Source of the DNA: Kluyvera intermedia
Lineage (GTDB): Bacteria > Pseudomonadota > Gammaproteobacteria > Enterobacterales > Enterobacteriaceae
DNA length: 64,000 nt
Direction of reading: 5' to 3'
NCBI RefSeq assembly: GCF_021440345.1
Contig: NZ_JAKCNS010000011.1
Span: 1-64,000 of the forward strand
Positions 42,445 through 53,468 of the stretch are shown here, piece after piece. The notes under the pieces were generated by a model that made no database searches, was not told the origin of the DNA, and saw nothing but the letters and a program-made list of their open reading frames with translations. Both the position numbers and the translations under genes were made by a program. Numbering within the stretch: position 1 is the first letter of the stretch; every line of letters begins with the position of its first letter.

Positions 42445-43776
42445 TTAACTGTTCTGCTCAGCAGCGGCGGACACGTTAACTTTGTTGGCCGCAATAACGA
42501 ATGGCAGGTAGATCAGGGTGGCAACAGCCAGACACAGCACACCGACAAACAGCGCCATCCAGTTTCCTCCGGTACCGAAGAAAGCAATCAATGGCCCAGG
42601 CGTCGTCCACGGAACGGCATAAGCAATCGGTGGAATGATCTCCAGAGTGATGAAGGCATAACCAATCAACGCATTCACAAACGGTACCAGGATAAATGGA
42701 ATCACCAGAATCGGGTTCAGTACGATTGGCAGGCCGAACATCACCGGTTCGTTAATATTAAACAGACCGGGTACGAAGGCCATTTTGGCCAGATCGCGGT
42801 AATCTTTACGGCGTGAAGCTATAAAGATGGCCAGCAGCAGACCCAGCGTCATCCCGGAACCACCGCAGTTGGCGAAAGCATCATTGATGCCGGTCCAGGT
42901 GATCGGATACGGCGCGCCCCAGGTTGAGCCATGCGATGCCGCATAGGAGAGGTTTTCCAGATTCGCTTCCGAGAAGATAGTTTCGCGAATTGCCGCAACC
43001 GTGTTTGGACCGTGAATACCAAGGATCCACAGGAAGTTGGCGACCAGTCCCAAAATCAGCACGGTGACGATGTTGGTCCCCATATCCTTCAGCGGCGCCT
43101 GGATCAGGGTATAGATCAGGTCATTCAAGCCGTTAGGCGAGATTTTTGACAGCAGGTAGTTGAGGACTGAGAAGAAAATCATCACGAAGAAGATCGGCAA
43201 CAGTACCTTGAAGGAACGAGCCACCGCAGGCGGCACCGCGTCCGGCATGGTGATCGTTACCTTCGGGTTACGCGCTAAGCGACAGAAAATCTCACTGGAA
43301 AGCAGCGCGACAATTACCGCGACGAACAGCCCCTGCGGCCCGAGGTATTTAGTGGTCAGATAGGCCTGGCCATCAATAATGACGTACGGGGTATAAACCA
43401 CAAAGAAGGCGCCAATTGCGGTGAGCCCACACAGCAGGTCATCTTGCTGGTAGCTAATCGCCATATTACGCGCCACAAGGAAGGTTATCAGCACCGCCAT
43501 AATATTGACCGAGCCATTCATCACCGGAGTGAAGATTTGCTGGGCATCGGCAAGATTCGGGAACAACGTCCCCAAATGCAGAATGCTGGCAATGAAACCA
43601 TCCGGCGATAAAATAGCGAAGTTGATAAGAATGATCAGTGAACTGGCCATGACAATCGGGAATGACAAAATAAACGCATCACGGATTGCCGAAACGTGTA
43701 TCTGAGAGTTCAATTTAATAGCAACAGGAACGAGGATTTTTTCCATCCCTCGTTCAAAAGAATTCATTAATCCCAT
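42445..43776 (-). CDS. PTS cellobiose/lactose-type EIIC permease
   Basis: This 443-residue inner-membrane EIIC of the Lac family has about ten helices. FNINEPVMFGLPIVLNP is the family's sugar-binding/phosphotransfer loop near residues 330-346. It moves a beta-glucoside-like sugar while EIIB phosphorylates it. Start ATG 43776, 21 bases after the EIIB stop. It is a stand-alone IIC domain, so it needs the separate EIIB just upstream and an EIIA from elsewhere. Confidence 0.92.
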   Translation of the reverse strand: MGLMNSFERGMEKILVPVAIKLNSQIHVSAIRDAFILSFPIVMASSLIILINFAILSPDGFIASILHLGTLFPNLADAQQIFTPVMNGSVNIMAVLITFLVARNMAISYQQDDLLCGLTAIGAFFVVYTPYVIIDGQAYLTTKYLGPQGLFVAVIVALLSSEIFCRLARNPKVTITMPDAVPPAVARSFKVLLPIFFVMIFFSVLNYLLSKISPNGLNDLIYTLIQAPLKDMGTNIVTVLILGLVANFLWILGIHGPNTVAAIRETIFSEANLENLSYAASHGSTWGAPYPITWTGINDAFANCGGSGMTLGLLLAIFIASRRKDYRDLAKMAFVPGLFNINEPVMFGLPIVLNPILVIPFILVPFVNALIGYAFITLEIIPPIAYAVPWTTPGPLIAFFGTGGNWMALFVGVLCLAVATLIYLPFVIAANKVNVSAAAEQNS

Positions 43777-43797
43777 AGCTAACCCTTAATTTTAGAA

Positions 43798-44109
43798 TTA
43801 TTTATTGAGTAACTGATAAGCTTGCTCAAATACCGCTTTACCATCCATCTGTCCGTAACTTTTCATGTCAATTACGGCAACCGGAATTTTCCCCTGGGAA
43901 ATGGCTTCTATTTCGCTCTTTTGAAAACGAACCTGTGGCCCTAATAGCACCACGCTGACTTCGTTTTTCTTTATTTTCTCTTTAGCTTCAGAAATAGCCA
44001 ATGCATTAATATTCGCTGGATTATTAACCGACTCAGCATGTTCTCGCATCCGTTTTACCAACATACTCGTCGACATCCCTGCAGCGCACACCAACAATAT
44101 ATTTTCCAT
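43798..44109 (-). CDS. PTS cellobiose/lactose-type EIIB
   Basis: This 103-residue cytoplasmic EIIB has the phospho-cysteine Cys8 in the P-loop-like LLVCAAGMSTSMLV, as in ChbB/CelA. It passes phosphate from an EIIA to the sugar in EIIC. First gene of the minus-strand PTS operon. Start ATG 44109. The cognate EIIA gene is not in this window. Confidence 0.92.
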   Translation of the reverse strand: MENILLVCAAGMSTSMLVKRMREHAESVNNPANINALAISEAKEKIKKNEVSVVLLGPQVRFQKSEIEAISQGKIPVAVIDMKSYGQMDGKAVFEQAYQLLNK

Positions 44110-44308
44110 ACCCTGTATCCTTTCTCATAAAATATGTCATAAATTGACGTACACTTTAATAATTGTTAATTTTCGTAACTCGTCTTCCGATCACAGTTAA
44201 CGGCGGCCAAGTTGTTCAAAAATGGACTAAAAGCTGAACGTATCAGCCATAAATTGTGTGAATGCATTTTCAACACATTGTTTTAAAAGGATTTAAGGAG
44301 GTTCAAAA

Positions 44309-45046
44309 GTGGTTTATCAGAACATCATCAATCTGCTGAAAAACAGATTAAACAGTGCGATCTACAATATTGGCGATCTTCTACCGTCAGAAAAAGAATT
44401 GGCAGAGCTTTATGATGTTTCGCGTAATACCTTACGCAAAGCGTTAAAAACGCTGGAAGAGGAAGGGATGATTGAAAGGCGGCATGGCTCCGGAACCTAT
44501 CTGCGAAACAAGCATTTTCAGGCCTCTGTCACCCACCTCGATAGTTTTACTGAAATAGCGAAAAACGAAGGTAAAACGCCCACCAGTCAGATCCTCAAAT
44601 TTGAGCTACAGACGGCATCAGATGAAATTGCCAATAACTTGCAGGTCACGCTTGGCGAGCCGGTGTACTACGCAAAACGACTGCGTCTTATCGATAATAT
44701 CGCCATGCAGGTTGAAGAAACCTGGCTTTCCGCCAGCCGCTTCCCCGATCTGACGATTGCGCACATGAAGAAGTCGAAGTTTTCCTACATCGAAAACGAA
44801 TGCGGCGTGAAAATCATGGGCTGCTACGAATCTATTCAGCCTATACTGCCCTCGCCAGAAGTGGCAAAGCTGCTGCATATCAGCGCGTTAGACCCGATAA
44901 TTCGCATGCAAACGCAGGCCGTGGATGAGCAATCGACGCCTATTGATTACTCTATTCTCTACACCAACATGTACGAATTTCAGGTGAAGTATTTCTTACC
45001 ACGAAAAGCGGCGGCCGGCCCTACCGTGCGCAGAGCCGGAACCTAA
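44309..45046 (+). CDS. GntR family regulator with UTRA domain
   Basis: This 245-residue repressor has an N-terminal winged helix (ELAELYDVSRNTLRKALKTLEEEG, about residues 28-52) and a C-terminal UTRA ligand domain (about 95-235), as in BglR, TreR and YidP. Start GTG at 44309 behind the strong TAAGGAGG ribosome site at 44294-44301. It is divergent from the PTS operon and should control it, with a phosphosugar as the likely ligand. Its stop is only 3 bases from that of the convergent yfcJ. Confidence 0.9.
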   Translation: MVYQNIINLLKNRLNSAIYNIGDLLPSEKELAELYDVSRNTLRKALKTLEEEGMIERRHGSGTYLRNKHFQASVTHLDSFTEIAKNEGKTPTSQILKFELQTASDEIANNLQVTLGEPVYYAKRLRLIDNIAMQVEETWLSASRFPDLTIAHMKKSKFSYIENECGVKIMGCYESIQPILPSPEVAKLLHISALDPIIRMQTQAVDEQSTPIDYSILYTNMYEFQVKYFLPRKAAAGPTVRRAGT

Positions 45047-45049
45047 ACG

Positions 45050-46225
45050 CTACTTACGAAACGCCCACAGCGTCAGCATAATGCCCAGTACGGCGGAAAT
45101 CGCCCCACCGAGGAATACCGATGGGTAGCCAAACGAGGTGGCGAGCATTCCCGCCAGCGGGCCGGAGACGCCAAGCGCGATATCCTGGAACGCGGCGTAG
45201 CCACCCAGCGCCGTACCACGTACCTGCTGCGGCACGCGCTTGACGACTTCAACGCCCAATGCAGGGAAGATAAGCGAACAACCGGCCCCGGTCAGCGCCG
45301 CCCCTGACAAAGCAACCCATGCGTCAGGTGCCTGCCACAGTAAAAGCAGCCCGCTGGTTTCAATCAGCAGCGAGACAACCGCCACTTTGACGCCGCCGAA
45401 ACGGTCCGGCATCCAGCCAAACAAAATACGCACCAGCACGAAAGTGCCGCCGAACGCTGTCAGCGTGAAGCCCGCCATCGACCAGCCTTTACTGACAAAG
45501 TACAGCGAGACAAAGGTACCAATCACGGCAAAGCCCACGCCCTGCAGCGCCAGCCCCATTCCGGGTTTCCAGATAAGGCCAATCACGCTAAACAGCGATG
45601 GGCGCTCACCGGCTACCGCCGCGACCTTGCGCACCGAGCCGTTAAAAGCCCAGGCCAGCAGCGGCAGCATCATGGTTACCCCAGCCAGCACGGCAAAACC
45701 ATAGCGAGCGTTGATAAACAGCCCCAGCGGTGCCCCGACGGCCAGCGCGCCAAAAATCGCCATGCCGTTCCACGACATCACCTTGCCGGATTGTTTCGGG
45801 CCCACTAGCCCCATTCCCCAGGTCAGCGTACCTGTCAGCAGCTGGCTTTCGCCAAAACCAAGGATCAGACGCCCAACGATTAATAGCCCGAATTTGACCA
45901 TCGTATCGACCGGCAACAGCGCGGCGCCAAGCCAGGCGGCACCAGCAAAGGCGCAGGCGAACATACCTTGCAGGGCAGAACGTTTACCGCCGTACTGATC
46001 GGCCAGCCGCCCGGCATAGCCGCGCGTCAGAACGGTCGCAAAAAACTGCACGCCCACGGCGATGCCTACCATGGTGTTACCGTAGCCCAGCTCCTGGTGC
46101 ACAAATAGCGGGATTACCGGCAGCGGAATACCGACGGTTAAATAGGTCAGAAACACCGCGAAAGCGATGCGAAACAGTGAAACGTTTGATGAAGCTGAAC
46201 GTTTAGTTTGAGTTACTGCGGTCAT
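45050..46225 (-). CDS. yfcJ: MFS transporter YfcJ
   Basis: This 391-residue major facilitator has 12 helices and the loop [14 protein letters not shown] (residues ~69-82), the MFS motif A. It belongs to the YfcJ/YhhS efflux-like group; the substrate is not established. Start ATG 46225. It marks the return to the E. coli backbone after the PTS insertion. A TTATCA-gaa-TGATAA dyad lies about 100 bases upstream. Confidence 0.9.
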   Translation of the reverse strand: MTAVTQTKRSASSNVSLFRIAFAVFLTYLTVGIPLPVIPLFVHQELGYGNTMVGIAVGVQFFATVLTRGYAGRLADQYGGKRSALQGMFACAFAGAAWLGAALLPVDTMVKFGLLIVGRLILGFGESQLLTGTLTWGMGLVGPKQSGKVMSWNGMAIFGALAVGAPLGLFINARYGFAVLAGVTMMLPLLAWAFNGSVRKVAAVAGERPSLFSVIGLIWKPGMGLALQGVGFAVIGTFVSLYFVSKGWSMAGFTLTAFGGTFVLVRILFGWMPDRFGGVKVAVVSLLIETSGLLLLWQAPDAWVALSGAALTGAGCSLIFPALGVEVVKRVPQQVRGTALGGYAAFQDIALGVSGPLAGMLATSFGYPSVFLGGAISAVLGIMLTLWAFRK

Positions 46226-46327
46226 GCTTTACTCCAGAATGCTGAGTAAGGCGAGGATCTGTAGCCACGCCCCCTCTACCCGATTATCAGGATTAAGGTG
46301 CGTTGGTTGACGTTAAACGCTTACGCA

Positions 46328-46342
46328 TTATCAGAATGATAA
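46328..46342. promoter_or_regulatory. TTATCA-N3-TGATAA dyad upstream of yfcJ
   Basis: A perfect 6-bp inverted repeat with a 3-base spacer in the yfcJ-fabB gap. It is a plausible repressor site, but no family can be named. Confidence 0.3.
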
Positions 46343-46387
46343 CGTTGAGGCGGAAGTTTGCCTGTTATTTCAGGTCATTGTCAACGC

Positions 46388-46417
46388 ATAAAAAAAGGAG
46401 CCATCAGGCTCCTTTTT
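46388..46417. terminator. Bidirectional terminator after fabB
   Basis: AAAAAAGGAGCC and GGCTCCTTTTT pair around ATCA. On the minus strand it ends fabB with a long U-tract. Confidence 0.9.
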
Positions 46418-46435
46418 CACATTATCTTGTCAGAC

Positions 46436-47653
46436 TTAGGCTTTCAGCTTACGCATCACCAGCGTGGCGTTGGTGCCACCGAAGCCGAAGCTGTTGGACA
46501 TCACGGTGGTCAACTCACGATCGGTCGCTTCAGTCACGATGTTCAGGCCAGCCGCTTTTTCGTCCATCTCGTCGATGTTGATGCTTGGAGCCACAAAACC
46601 ATGTTCCAGCATCAGCAGAGAGTAGATAGCTTCCTGAACGCCAGCGGCACCCAGAGAGTGGCCGGTCATTGCTTTGGTTGCGGAGATAGCCGGGCTGTTG
46701 TCGCCGAATACTTCCTGAATCGCACCCAGCTCTTTCACGTCGCCTACCGGAGTAGAAGTACCGTGGGAGTTCAGGTAGTCGATTGGGGTATCGACGCCAT
46801 GCATCGCCATCTGCATGCAGCGTACTGCGCCTTCACCGGATGGAGCAACCATATCGGCACCATCGGACGTTGCGCCGTAGCCAACTATTTCTGCATAAAT
46901 ATGCGCGCCGCGAGCCAGAGCGTGCTCCAGTTCTTCAACCACAACCATACCGCCGCCGCCAGCGATAACGAAGCCATCGCGGTGAGCATCATAGGTACGG
47001 GAGGCTTTATCTGGAGTTTCGTTGTACTTGGTGGACAGAGCGCCCATCGCGTCGAATTCACAGGCCATTTCCCAGCCCAGCTCTTCGCCGCCGCCGGCAA
47101 ATACGATGTCCTGTTTGCCCAGTTGGATCTGCTCTACCGCGTTACCGATACAGTGCGCGGAAGTGGCACAAGCGGAGCTGATGGAGTAGTTAACACCGTG
47201 GATTTTGAACGGCGTGGCGAGGCAGGCGGAAACCGCTGAGCCCATCGCTTTGGTCACGACATAAGGACCCACTGCTTTCAGGCCGCGCGGGCTGCGCATT
47301 GCATCTGCACCAAATACCTGTGCTTTTGAAGAACCACCGGAACCGGCAATCAGGCCGACGCGCGGGTTGTTCTGATATTCTTCTTCCTTCAAGCCAGCAT
47401 CTGCAACAGCCTGCTGCATAGAAAGGTAAGCGTAGATAGAGGCATCGTTCATGAAACGGACCACTTTGCGGTCGATAAGACCGGTGGTGTCCAGTTTGAC
47501 GTTACCCCATACGTGGCTACGCATACCAGAATCTTTGAATTCTTGAGAGAAAGTGATCCCCGAGCGTCCTTCACGCAGGGATGCCAGGACTTCCTGCTGG
47601 TTGCTACCGATGCTGGAAACGATACCCAGGCCAGTAATCACTGCACGTTTCAT
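46436..47653 (-). CDS. fabB: 3-oxoacyl-ACP synthase I FabB
   Basis: FabB elongates acyl-ACP and is the condensing enzyme essential for unsaturated fatty acids. The 405-residue protein has the nucleophile Cys162 in SSACATSAH, and the active-site histidines in [10 protein letters not shown] and TGHSLGAAG. It is one residue shorter than E. coli FabB because of a gap after GLIAGSGG. Start ATG 47653. It is divergent from mnmC, with a FabR palindrome in between. Confidence 0.97.
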   Translation of the reverse strand: MKRAVITGLGIVSSIGSNQQEVLASLREGRSGITFSQEFKDSGMRSHVWGNVKLDTTGLIDRKVVRFMNDASIYAYLSMQQAVADAGLKEEEYQNNPRVGLIAGSGGSSKAQVFGADAMRSPRGLKAVGPYVVTKAMGSAVSACLATPFKIHGVNYSISSACATSAHCIGNAVEQIQLGKQDIVFAGGGEELGWEMACEFDAMGALSTKYNETPDKASRTYDAHRDGFVIAGGGGMVVVEELEHALARGAHIYAEIVGYGATSDGADMVAPSGEGAVRCMQMAMHGVDTPIDYLNSHGTSTPVGDVKELGAIQEVFGDNSPAISATKAMTGHSLGAAGVQEAIYSLLMLEHGFVAPSINIDEMDEKAAGLNIVTEATDRELTTVMSNSFGFGGTNATLVMRKLKA

Positions 47654-47701
47654 TCAATACCTCTGTAAGTCATCACTATTTTAAGTTTCGAGTGGCAAGA
47701 T

Positions 47702-47719
47702 AGCGTACACTTGTACGCC
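47702..47719. promoter_or_regulatory. FabR operator of fabB
   Basis: AGCGTACACTTGTACGCC contains a perfect GCGTACA/TGTACGC dyad with a 2-base centre, the FabR palindrome known at fabA and fabB. It lies about 50 bases upstream of fabB. Confidence 0.82.
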
Positions 47720-47812
47720 GAACAAGTCCGATCAGCAATTTTATGCAGAAATTTGCACCTGCGGGCACGCATCGTTAAGATCGGCTGACTCCTTGCCGCG
47801 CGAGTAACTTAC

Positions 47813-49813
47813 GTGAAACAAAACGCCATACAATCCGCCAACCTCGAATTCAACAGTGAGGGTACACCTGTTTCCCGAGATTTCGACGACGTCTACTTCT
47901 CTAATGATAACGGACTGGAGGAAACGCGTTACGTTTTCCTTGGCGGTAATCAGTTAGAGGTACGCTTCCCCCACCATCCGCATCCGCTATTTGTGGTAGC
48001 GGAAAGTGGCTTTGGTACCGGCCTCAACTTCCTGACGCTGTGGCAGGCTTTTGATGCTTTTCGCCGCCAGCATCCTGACGCTACGCTACAAAGATTACAT
48101 TTCGTCAGTTTTGAAAAATTTCCGCTGAAAGCTGACGATCTGCGTCTGGCACACCAGCATTGGCCTGAACTGGCCGAATGGGCCGAGCAGTTGCAGGCCC
48201 AGTGGCCGCTGCCGGTAGCCGGGTGCCATCGCCTGTTGTTAGATGATGGGCGGGTGACGCTGGATTTGTGGTTTGGCGATATCAATGAATTGACCTATAA
48301 ACTCGACGACTCGTTTAACCAACAGGTTGATGCGTGGTTCCTCGACGGTTTCGCACCGGCGAAAAACCCGGATATGTGGACCCCTGCACTGTTTTCCGCC
48401 ATGGCCCGCACCGCCAGACCGGGCGGTACCCTGGCAACTTTCACCTCGGCGGGTTTTGTCCGTCGTGGCCTGCAGGAAGCCGGCTTCACCATGCACAAAC
48501 ACAAGGGTTTTGGGCGTAAACGCGAGATGCTGATCGGTGAAATGACGCAGCCTCAGCCCGATGCCACCCGAACGCCGTGGTTTGCCCGTACCGGTAGTGC
48601 TGCACGAGAAACGACTATCATCGGCGGCGGTATCGCCAGCGCCCTGCTCTCATTGGCCCTGCTGCGCCGCGGCTGGGCGGTCACGCTGTACTGCGCCGAC
48701 GACGCGCCGGCACAAGGCGCATCCGGCAATCGCCAGGGCGCGCTCTATCCGCTGCTGACGGCACACGATCCTGCACTGGCCCAGTTCTTCCCGGCCGCGT
48801 TTCTCTTTGCCCGCCGTCTGTATGACGCTTTGCCTATTGAGTTTGATCATCAATGGTGTGGCGTCACCCAACTGGGTTGGGATGAAAAAAGCGCGCAAAA
48901 AATTGTCCAGATGCTGTCGTTGAATCTTCCTGGGGAGGTTGCGCATGCCGCTTCTGAGGCTGAAGTCGCTGCGACCATTGGCCTTGAAACCGGCTGCGGT
49001 GGCATTCAGTATCCGCTCGGCGGCTGGCTGTGCCCGGCCGAGCTAACCGCTGGCGTGTTTGCGCTGGCGCGCCAGCAAGGGCTACAGGTGCACTGGCAAA
49101 AAACGCTGACGGCACTTGAGTCTTCCGAAGATGGTTGGCAGCTGCAATTTGCCGACGGTGAAACGGCTATCGCCCCGAGCGTCGTGCTGGCGAACGGTCA
49201 TAACCTTAACCAGTTCACGCAGACCGAGCACCTGCCGGTGTACGCGGTGGGTGGTCAGGTCAGCCATATTCCTACCTCAGAAAATCTGGCAAAGCTTGGC
49301 CAGGTGCTTTGCTACGACGGCTATCTCACCCCGCAAAACCCGCGTAACCAGCAGCACTGTATTGGTGCCAGCTACCATCGCGGTGAACGTGAAATGGCCT
49401 TCAATGAAGAAGACCAGCACAACAACCGTCAACGCTTAATTGATTGCTTCCCGAATGAAGCGTGGACGCAGGAAGTGGACGTGAGCGCCAATGAAGCGCG
49501 CTGCGGCGTGCGCTGCGCGACCCGCGATCATCTGCCTATGGTCGGCAACGTGCCGGATTACGAGCAGACGCTCGCACATTATGTATCGCTTCACGAAAAT
49601 GCGCAGGAAGCCGAACCTGCGCCGGTTTACCCGAACCTTTTTGTGCTGGGTGCGCTTGGTTCACGCGGGCTTTGCTCCGCACCACTGGCGGCAGAAGTGC
49701 TGGCAGCACAAATGAGTCAGGAGCCACTACCGCTGGATGCGGTGACGCTGGCGGGTCTCAATCCAAATCGGCTGTGGGTAAGAAAACTGCTGAAGGGAAA
49801 AGCGGTGAAATAA
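47813..49813 (+). CDS. mnmC: Bifunctional tRNA mnm5s2U34 biosynthesis protein MnmC
   Basis: MnmC finishes 5-methylaminomethyl-2-thiouridine at tRNA wobble position 34. Its C-terminal FAD domain (about 265-666, [16 protein letters not shown]) removes the carboxymethyl group, and its N-terminal methyltransferase domain (1-245, [12 protein letters not shown]) adds the methyl group. The 666 residues are full length. Start GTG at 47813 gives (M)[13 protein letters not shown]. It ends at a bidirectional hairpin shared with yfcL. Confidence 0.95.
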   Translation: MKQNAIQSANLEFNSEGTPVSRDFDDVYFSNDNGLEETRYVFLGGNQLEVRFPHHPHPLFVVAESGFGTGLNFLTLWQAFDAFRRQHPDATLQRLHFVSFEKFPLKADDLRLAHQHWPELAEWAEQLQAQWPLPVAGCHRLLLDDGRVTLDLWFGDINELTYKLDDSFNQQVDAWFLDGFAPAKNPDMWTPALFSAMARTARPGGTLATFTSAGFVRRGLQEAGFTMHKHKGFGRKREMLIGEMTQPQPDATRTPWFARTGSAARETTIIGGGIASALLSLALLRRGWAVTLYCADDAPAQGASGNRQGALYPLLTAHDPALAQFFPAAFLFARRLYDALPIEFDHQWCGVTQLGWDEKSAQKIVQMLSLNLPGEVAHAASEAEVAATIGLETGCGGIQYPLGGWLCPAELTAGVFALARQQGLQVHWQKTLTALESSEDGWQLQFADGETAIAPSVVLANGHNLNQFTQTEHLPVYAVGGQVSHIPTSENLAKLGQVLCYDGYLTPQNPRNQQHCIGASYHRGEREMAFNEEDQHNNRQRLIDCFPNEAWTQEVDVSANEARCGVRCATRDHLPMVGNVPDYEQTLAHYVSLHENAQEAEPAPVYPNLFVLGALGSRGLCSAPLAAEVLAAQMSQEPLPLDAVTLAGLNPNRLWVRKLLKGKAVK

Positions 49814-49820
49814 GAGAGTG

Positions 49821-49848
49821 GATTGCCCGGCAGCGATTCCGGGCAATC
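49821..49848. terminator. Hairpin between convergent mnmC and yfcL
   Basis: GATTGCCCGG and CCGGGCAATC form a perfect 10-bp stem with an 8-base loop between the two stops. Confidence 0.7.
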
Positions 49849-49855
49849 GGCAAAC

Positions 49856-50131
49856 TTAGCGGGAGGCCTGCTGATACAGGTTATCCCACATATCTTTGAC
49901 CAGCGCCTGGTCACGCGGCGACAGTTCACCTGCACTGATTGCCGTTTCCAGACTGCGGGTCACGTTACGGTACAGCGCTTCGGCGCTATGGGCTTCGCCC
50001 TCTTCCAGATCGGCAACGGCTAACGTCAGGTGACCGCGCAGATAACCGCTGGCAAACAGCTCATCATCACTGGCGTGTTCCACCATATCGTCAATTAACG
50101 CCAGAATGCGCTCTTCAAACTCCGCGATCAT
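49856..50131 (-). CDS. yfcL: YfcL family protein
   Basis: This 91-residue acidic helical protein has no known role and matches E. coli YfcL. Start ATG 50131, 27 bases after the epmC stop. It is the last gene of a minus-strand run prmB-aroC-mepA-yfcA-epmC-yfcL. Confidence 0.92.
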   Translation of the reverse strand: MIAEFEERILALIDDMVEHASDDELFASGYLRGHLTLAVADLEEGEAHSAEALYRNVTRSLETAISAGELSPRDQALVKDMWDNLYQQASR

Positions 50132-50158
50132 CTTCTTTCCTCTTTGGGTAACACGGCC

Positions 50159-50704
50159 TTAGAGATCTTCCGGCCATGGGAATTGTTCCGCCGTTAGGGC
50201 CGGCGTATGGTAATAATCCTGTAATGCTTTGATAAGTTTGGCCGGGCGCGGCGGAATACCTTCTTTCAGATAGGTCATCACCTGCGCATGGACGCGTCGC
50301 TGGAATACGATACGGTCCGGCTCAAAATCACCTTCCAGGTTGTCACAGCTGACGTTAAACGGGAAACCCGCCGCCACGCAGAACAACCAGTCAAAAGCCT
50401 GTGGCTTCACTTCCACATCTTCAAACTGCCCCTGGGTTTTGGCATCGCGTCCATCCGGGCAATACCAGTAGCCAAAATCAACCTGCTCACGGCGCGCTTT
50501 CCCGGCAATGCACCAGTGGGAAATTTCATGCAGCCCGCTGGCGTAAAAGCCATGGGCGAAGACGATGCGGTTGTATGGCACGTCGGCATCAGCCGGAAGA
50601 TAAATCGGTTCGTCATCGCCTTTAATCAGACGAGTATTAAACTCTTCGGCAAAGCAGCCGTCGAAAATCGAAATCAGCTGCTGATAATCATGGGTCGTTG
50701 TCAT
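50159..50704 (-). CDS. epmC: Elongation factor P hydroxylase EpmC (YfcM)
   Basis: EpmC hydroxylates the beta-lysylated lysine of elongation factor P. The 181-residue protein has the metal-binding HEISHWCIAGKARR stretch near residues 60-73, with the His-Glu pair and second His. Start ATG 50704 overlaps the yfcA stop by one base, so the two are tightly coupled. Confidence 0.93.
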   Translation of the reverse strand: MTTTHDYQQLISIFDGCFAEEFNTRLIKGDDEPIYLPADADVPYNRIVFAHGFYASGLHEISHWCIAGKARREQVDFGYWYCPDGRDAKTQGQFEDVEVKPQAFDWLFCVAAGFPFNVSCDNLEGDFEPDRIVFQRRVHAQVMTYLKEGIPPRPAKLIKALQDYYHTPALTAEQFPWPEDL

Positions 50705-51513
50705 CAGTTCATCCCTAACCAGTGAAGTATTTCCTGTCCATGGCTGTCATACAGCAGTTTGGCACTCATGACGGCGGAGACCACCACAATCATCGGGCGA
50801 ATCAACGCCTGCCCTTTGCTTAACACTAAGCGTGACCCCATACGCGCGCCGAAAAACTGCCCCACCATCATCACAAAACCGGTCGCCCAGATAACTTTAC
50901 CGCCAATGATAAACAGCAGCAGGCCACCGACGTTAGAGGTAGCGTTTAGCACTTTGGCATGCGCGGTCGATTTCGCGAGGTTAAAGCCCATCAGGGTGAC
51001 AAACGCCAGCGCATAAAACGAACCCGCACCGGGGCCAAAAAAGCCGTCGTAGAAACCCACGCAGCCGCCGGCCACCAGCGCAAACGGCAGGCCATACAGG
51101 CGCTGTTGGCGATCGGATTCACCGAGTTTTGGCATCAGGAGAAAATAGAGGCCGATACCGATAACCAGGATGGGCAGGATTTGGCGCAGAATATCCGACT
51201 TCACGTACTGCACCAGCAGCGCGCCGCTCATCGAACCGATAAAGGTCATCAGAATATTCAGTTTCTGATCCGCCAGGTTCACCACCTTGCGGCGAATAAA
51301 ATAGAGCGAAGCGGAAAGCGAACCGCCGCAGGCCTGCAGCTTATTGGTTGCCAGCGCCTGTGCGGGCGGCATACCGGCCGCCATCAATGCTGGAACGGTA
51401 AGTAAACCACCGCCACCGGCCAGTGAGTCGATAAATCCCGCCAGAATGGCGATAAAGAAGAGCGCCACCAGCATGAGCGGCTCGACCATAAATATCGTGG
51501 AGAAACTGTCCAT
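50704..51513 (-). CDS. yfcA: TSUP family membrane protein YfcA
   Basis: This 269-residue inner-membrane protein of the TauE/SafE (TSUP) family has about eight helices and the family motif AGFIDSLAGGGGLLTVPALM at 20-39. Related proteins export sulfite or organosulfonates; the substrate of YfcA is unknown. Start ATG 51513 overlaps the mepA stop. Confidence 0.92.
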   Translation of the reverse strand: MDSFSTIFMVEPLMLVALFFIAILAGFIDSLAGGGGLLTVPALMAAGMPPAQALATNKLQACGGSLSASLYFIRRKVVNLADQKLNILMTFIGSMSGALLVQYVKSDILRQILPILVIGIGLYFLLMPKLGESDRQQRLYGLPFALVAGGCVGFYDGFFGPGAGSFYALAFVTLMGFNLAKSTAHAKVLNATSNVGGLLLFIIGGKVIWATGFVMMVGQFFGARMGSRLVLSKGQALIRPMIVVVSAVMSAKLLYDSHGQEILHWLGMN

Positions 51514-52337
51514 CAGAGTACGTGCTCATCCAGTAGCGCCTGGCAGGAAGGCGGCAACGGAGGAGGCGTCTTCTTCACAGGTTTGGTGGTGCCAGGTTTT
51601 GGCGGTTCGAACCAGCTTTGCAGCTCAGCGCCGCAGCCGTCTCCGGCAGGCGGAGCGGCCTGCTCTTCACACTCAAGGCTGTTTGCCGGGCACTTCAGCC
51701 GCACGTGCATATGCGCACGGTGCTGGAACCACGGGCGCACTTTATGCAGCCAGTCGCGGTCATTCCCTGCTTCCAGGCACAGCTGTTGTTTAATCGCCGG
51801 ATTGACGAAAATGCGCGTCACTTCCTTGTCTTCAGCCGCCAGTTTAATCAGTTGACCGATTTCCGGCTTCCACAGCGCCGGCACCACGCGTTTGCCATCG
51901 GCAGCCACTAAATCCAGCGCCTGGGGTTTAAGCAACTGCGCGGAGCTCCAGCGTGCTTTCGGTAATTGCAGGAAAATATCAACGTCCAGCCCGCTTTGAT
52001 GGCTGGCGTGTCCGCCGTTAAAGCGTCCGCCGGCAGGCATGCCCATATCACCAATCAACATGGTACCCATACCGTGCTGCTGCACCTGGCTACCCAGACG
52101 CTGGATAAACTGCACCAGTTCCGGGTGACCAAAGTAGCGGCGCTGATCGGTACGCATCACCTGATAGGTATCGGCCTGTAGCGGCAGCGGCTGCGCGCCC
52201 ACGATACAGCCGTTAGCAAACGCCCCGATAGACTGGGCGCTGCCGTTAATCGGCTGGGTGATTTTTCGCCAGGGCGTTGCCGCCAGCGCCGTACTGCTGG
52301 CCACCAGAGCCAGCAGTGCAATAACGGTTTTTTTCAT
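51513..52337 (-). CDS. mepA: Penicillin-insensitive murein endopeptidase MepA
   Basis: MepA is a periplasmic zinc peptidase (M74) that cleaves D-Ala-mDAP cross-links in murein. From ATG 52337 the precursor is 274 residues, with signal peptide [19 protein letters not shown]. The metal ligands lie in [13 protein letters not shown] and HMHVRL. The frame extends upstream into aroC but without a plausible start. The stop overlaps yfcA by one base. Confidence 0.95.
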   Translation of the reverse strand: MKKTVIALLALVASSTALAATPWRKITQPINGSAQSIGAFANGCIVGAQPLPLQADTYQVMRTDQRRYFGHPELVQFIQRLGSQVQQHGMGTMLIGDMGMPAGGRFNGGHASHQSGLDVDIFLQLPKARWSSAQLLKPQALDLVAADGKRVVPALWKPEIGQLIKLAAEDKEVTRIFVNPAIKQQLCLEAGNDRDWLHKVRPWFQHRAHMHVRLKCPANSLECEEQAAPPAGDGCGAELQSWFEPPKPGTTKPVKKTPPPLPPSCQALLDEHVL

Positions 52338-52339
52338 GA

Positions 52340-53425
52340 TTACCAGCGTGGAATTGACGTCGTCACATCGGCGTTTTGCGCGCGTTGACGCATAAAGTGA
52401 TCCATCAGAACGATTGCCATCATCGCTTCCGCAATGGGCACCGCACGAATACCGACGCAAGGATCGTGACGACCTTTGGTGATCATCTCAACCTCTTCAC
52501 CAAAGCGGTCGATCGTACGCCCCGGGACGGTGATGCTCGAAGTAGGTTTCAGCGCCATATTAGCGACGATCTGCTGACCGCTGCTAATCCCGCCCAAAAT
52601 GCCGCCGGCGTGGTTGCTCTGGAAGCCTTCCTTGGTGATTTCATCACGGTTTTGACTACCGCGCAATTTCACCACCTCAAAGCCATCGCCAATTTCAACG
52701 CCCTTAACGGCGTTGATGCTCATCAGCGCATGGGCGATGTCGGCATCCAGACGGTCAAAGACCGGTTCGCCAAGGCCCGCCGGTACGCCGTCCGCCACGA
52801 CCGTGACTTTCGCGCCGATGGAGTCGCCCTCTTTTTTAAGGCCACGCATCAACTCATCCAACGCGTCAATTTTGTCCGGATCAGGGCAGAAGAACGGGTT
52901 TTGTTCAACCTGATCCCAATCTTTGATCTCCAGCGGAATATCGCCCATCTGGGTCAGGCAGCCGCGGATAACGATGCCAAATTTCGCCGCGAGGAATTTC
53001 TTCGCAATCGCTCCTGCCGCCACGCGCATCGCCGTTTCACGCGCGGATGAACGACCGCCGCCGCGATAGTCGCGCAGGCCGTATTTCTGCTCGTAGGTAT
53101 AATCTGCGTGTCCCGGACGGAAGACATCTTTAATCGCACCGTAATCCTGCGAGCGCTGATCGGTGTTTTCAATCAGCAGACCAATACTGGTGCCGGTGGT
53201 GACGCCGTCAAAGACGCCGGAGAGGATTTTCACCTGATCCGGTTCGCGACGTTGGGTGGTATAGCGCGAAGTGCCCGGGCGACGACGATCAAGGTCGTGC
53301 TGAAGGTCAGCTTCGGTTAGCGGGATGCCCGGAGGCACGCCGTCAACGATGCAGCCCAGCGCCAGGCCATGTGATTCACCGAAGGTGGTTACGCGAAAGA
53401 GTTGTCCAATAGTGTTTCCTGCCAT
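52340..53425 (-). CDS. aroC: Chorismate synthase AroC
   Basis: AroC converts EPSP to chorismate using reduced FMN, the last step of the shared aromatic pathway. From ATG 53425 the protein is 361 residues. A GTG one codon upstream is less likely. The FGESHG start, [16 protein letters not shown] and the [17 protein letters not shown] block are chorismate synthase signatures. mepA starts 2 bases after its stop. Confidence 0.97.
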   Translation of the reverse strand: MAGNTIGQLFRVTTFGESHGLALGCIVDGVPPGIPLTEADLQHDLDRRRPGTSRYTTQRREPDQVKILSGVFDGVTTGTSIGLLIENTDQRSQDYGAIKDVFRPGHADYTYEQKYGLRDYRGGGRSSARETAMRVAAGAIAKKFLAAKFGIVIRGCLTQMGDIPLEIKDWDQVEQNPFFCPDPDKIDALDELMRGLKKEGDSIGAKVTVVADGVPAGLGEPVFDRLDADIAHALMSINAVKGVEIGDGFEVVKLRGSQNRDEITKEGFQSNHAGGILGGISSGQQIVANMALKPTSSITVPGRTIDRFGEEVEMITKGRHDPCVGIRAVPIAEAMMAIVLMDHFMRQRAQNADVTTSIPRW

Positions 53426-53468
53426 CACGACTCCGTTATCGTTGTTCTGTTGTTGTGTGCTGGAATAA

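Noticed and set aside
44243-44285. CRP-like TGTGA-N6-TTTCA near the PTS divergent promoters
   Set aside because: Only one half matches well; likely use in a PTS locus is not enough to list it as a site.
46358-47239. 293-codon open frame on the plus strand
   Set aside because: Antisense to fabB and running through its terminator.
53428-53428. GTG as an earlier aroC start
   Set aside because: It adds one residue only; the ATG at 53425 gives the known 361-residue chorismate synthase N-terminus MAGNTIGQ.
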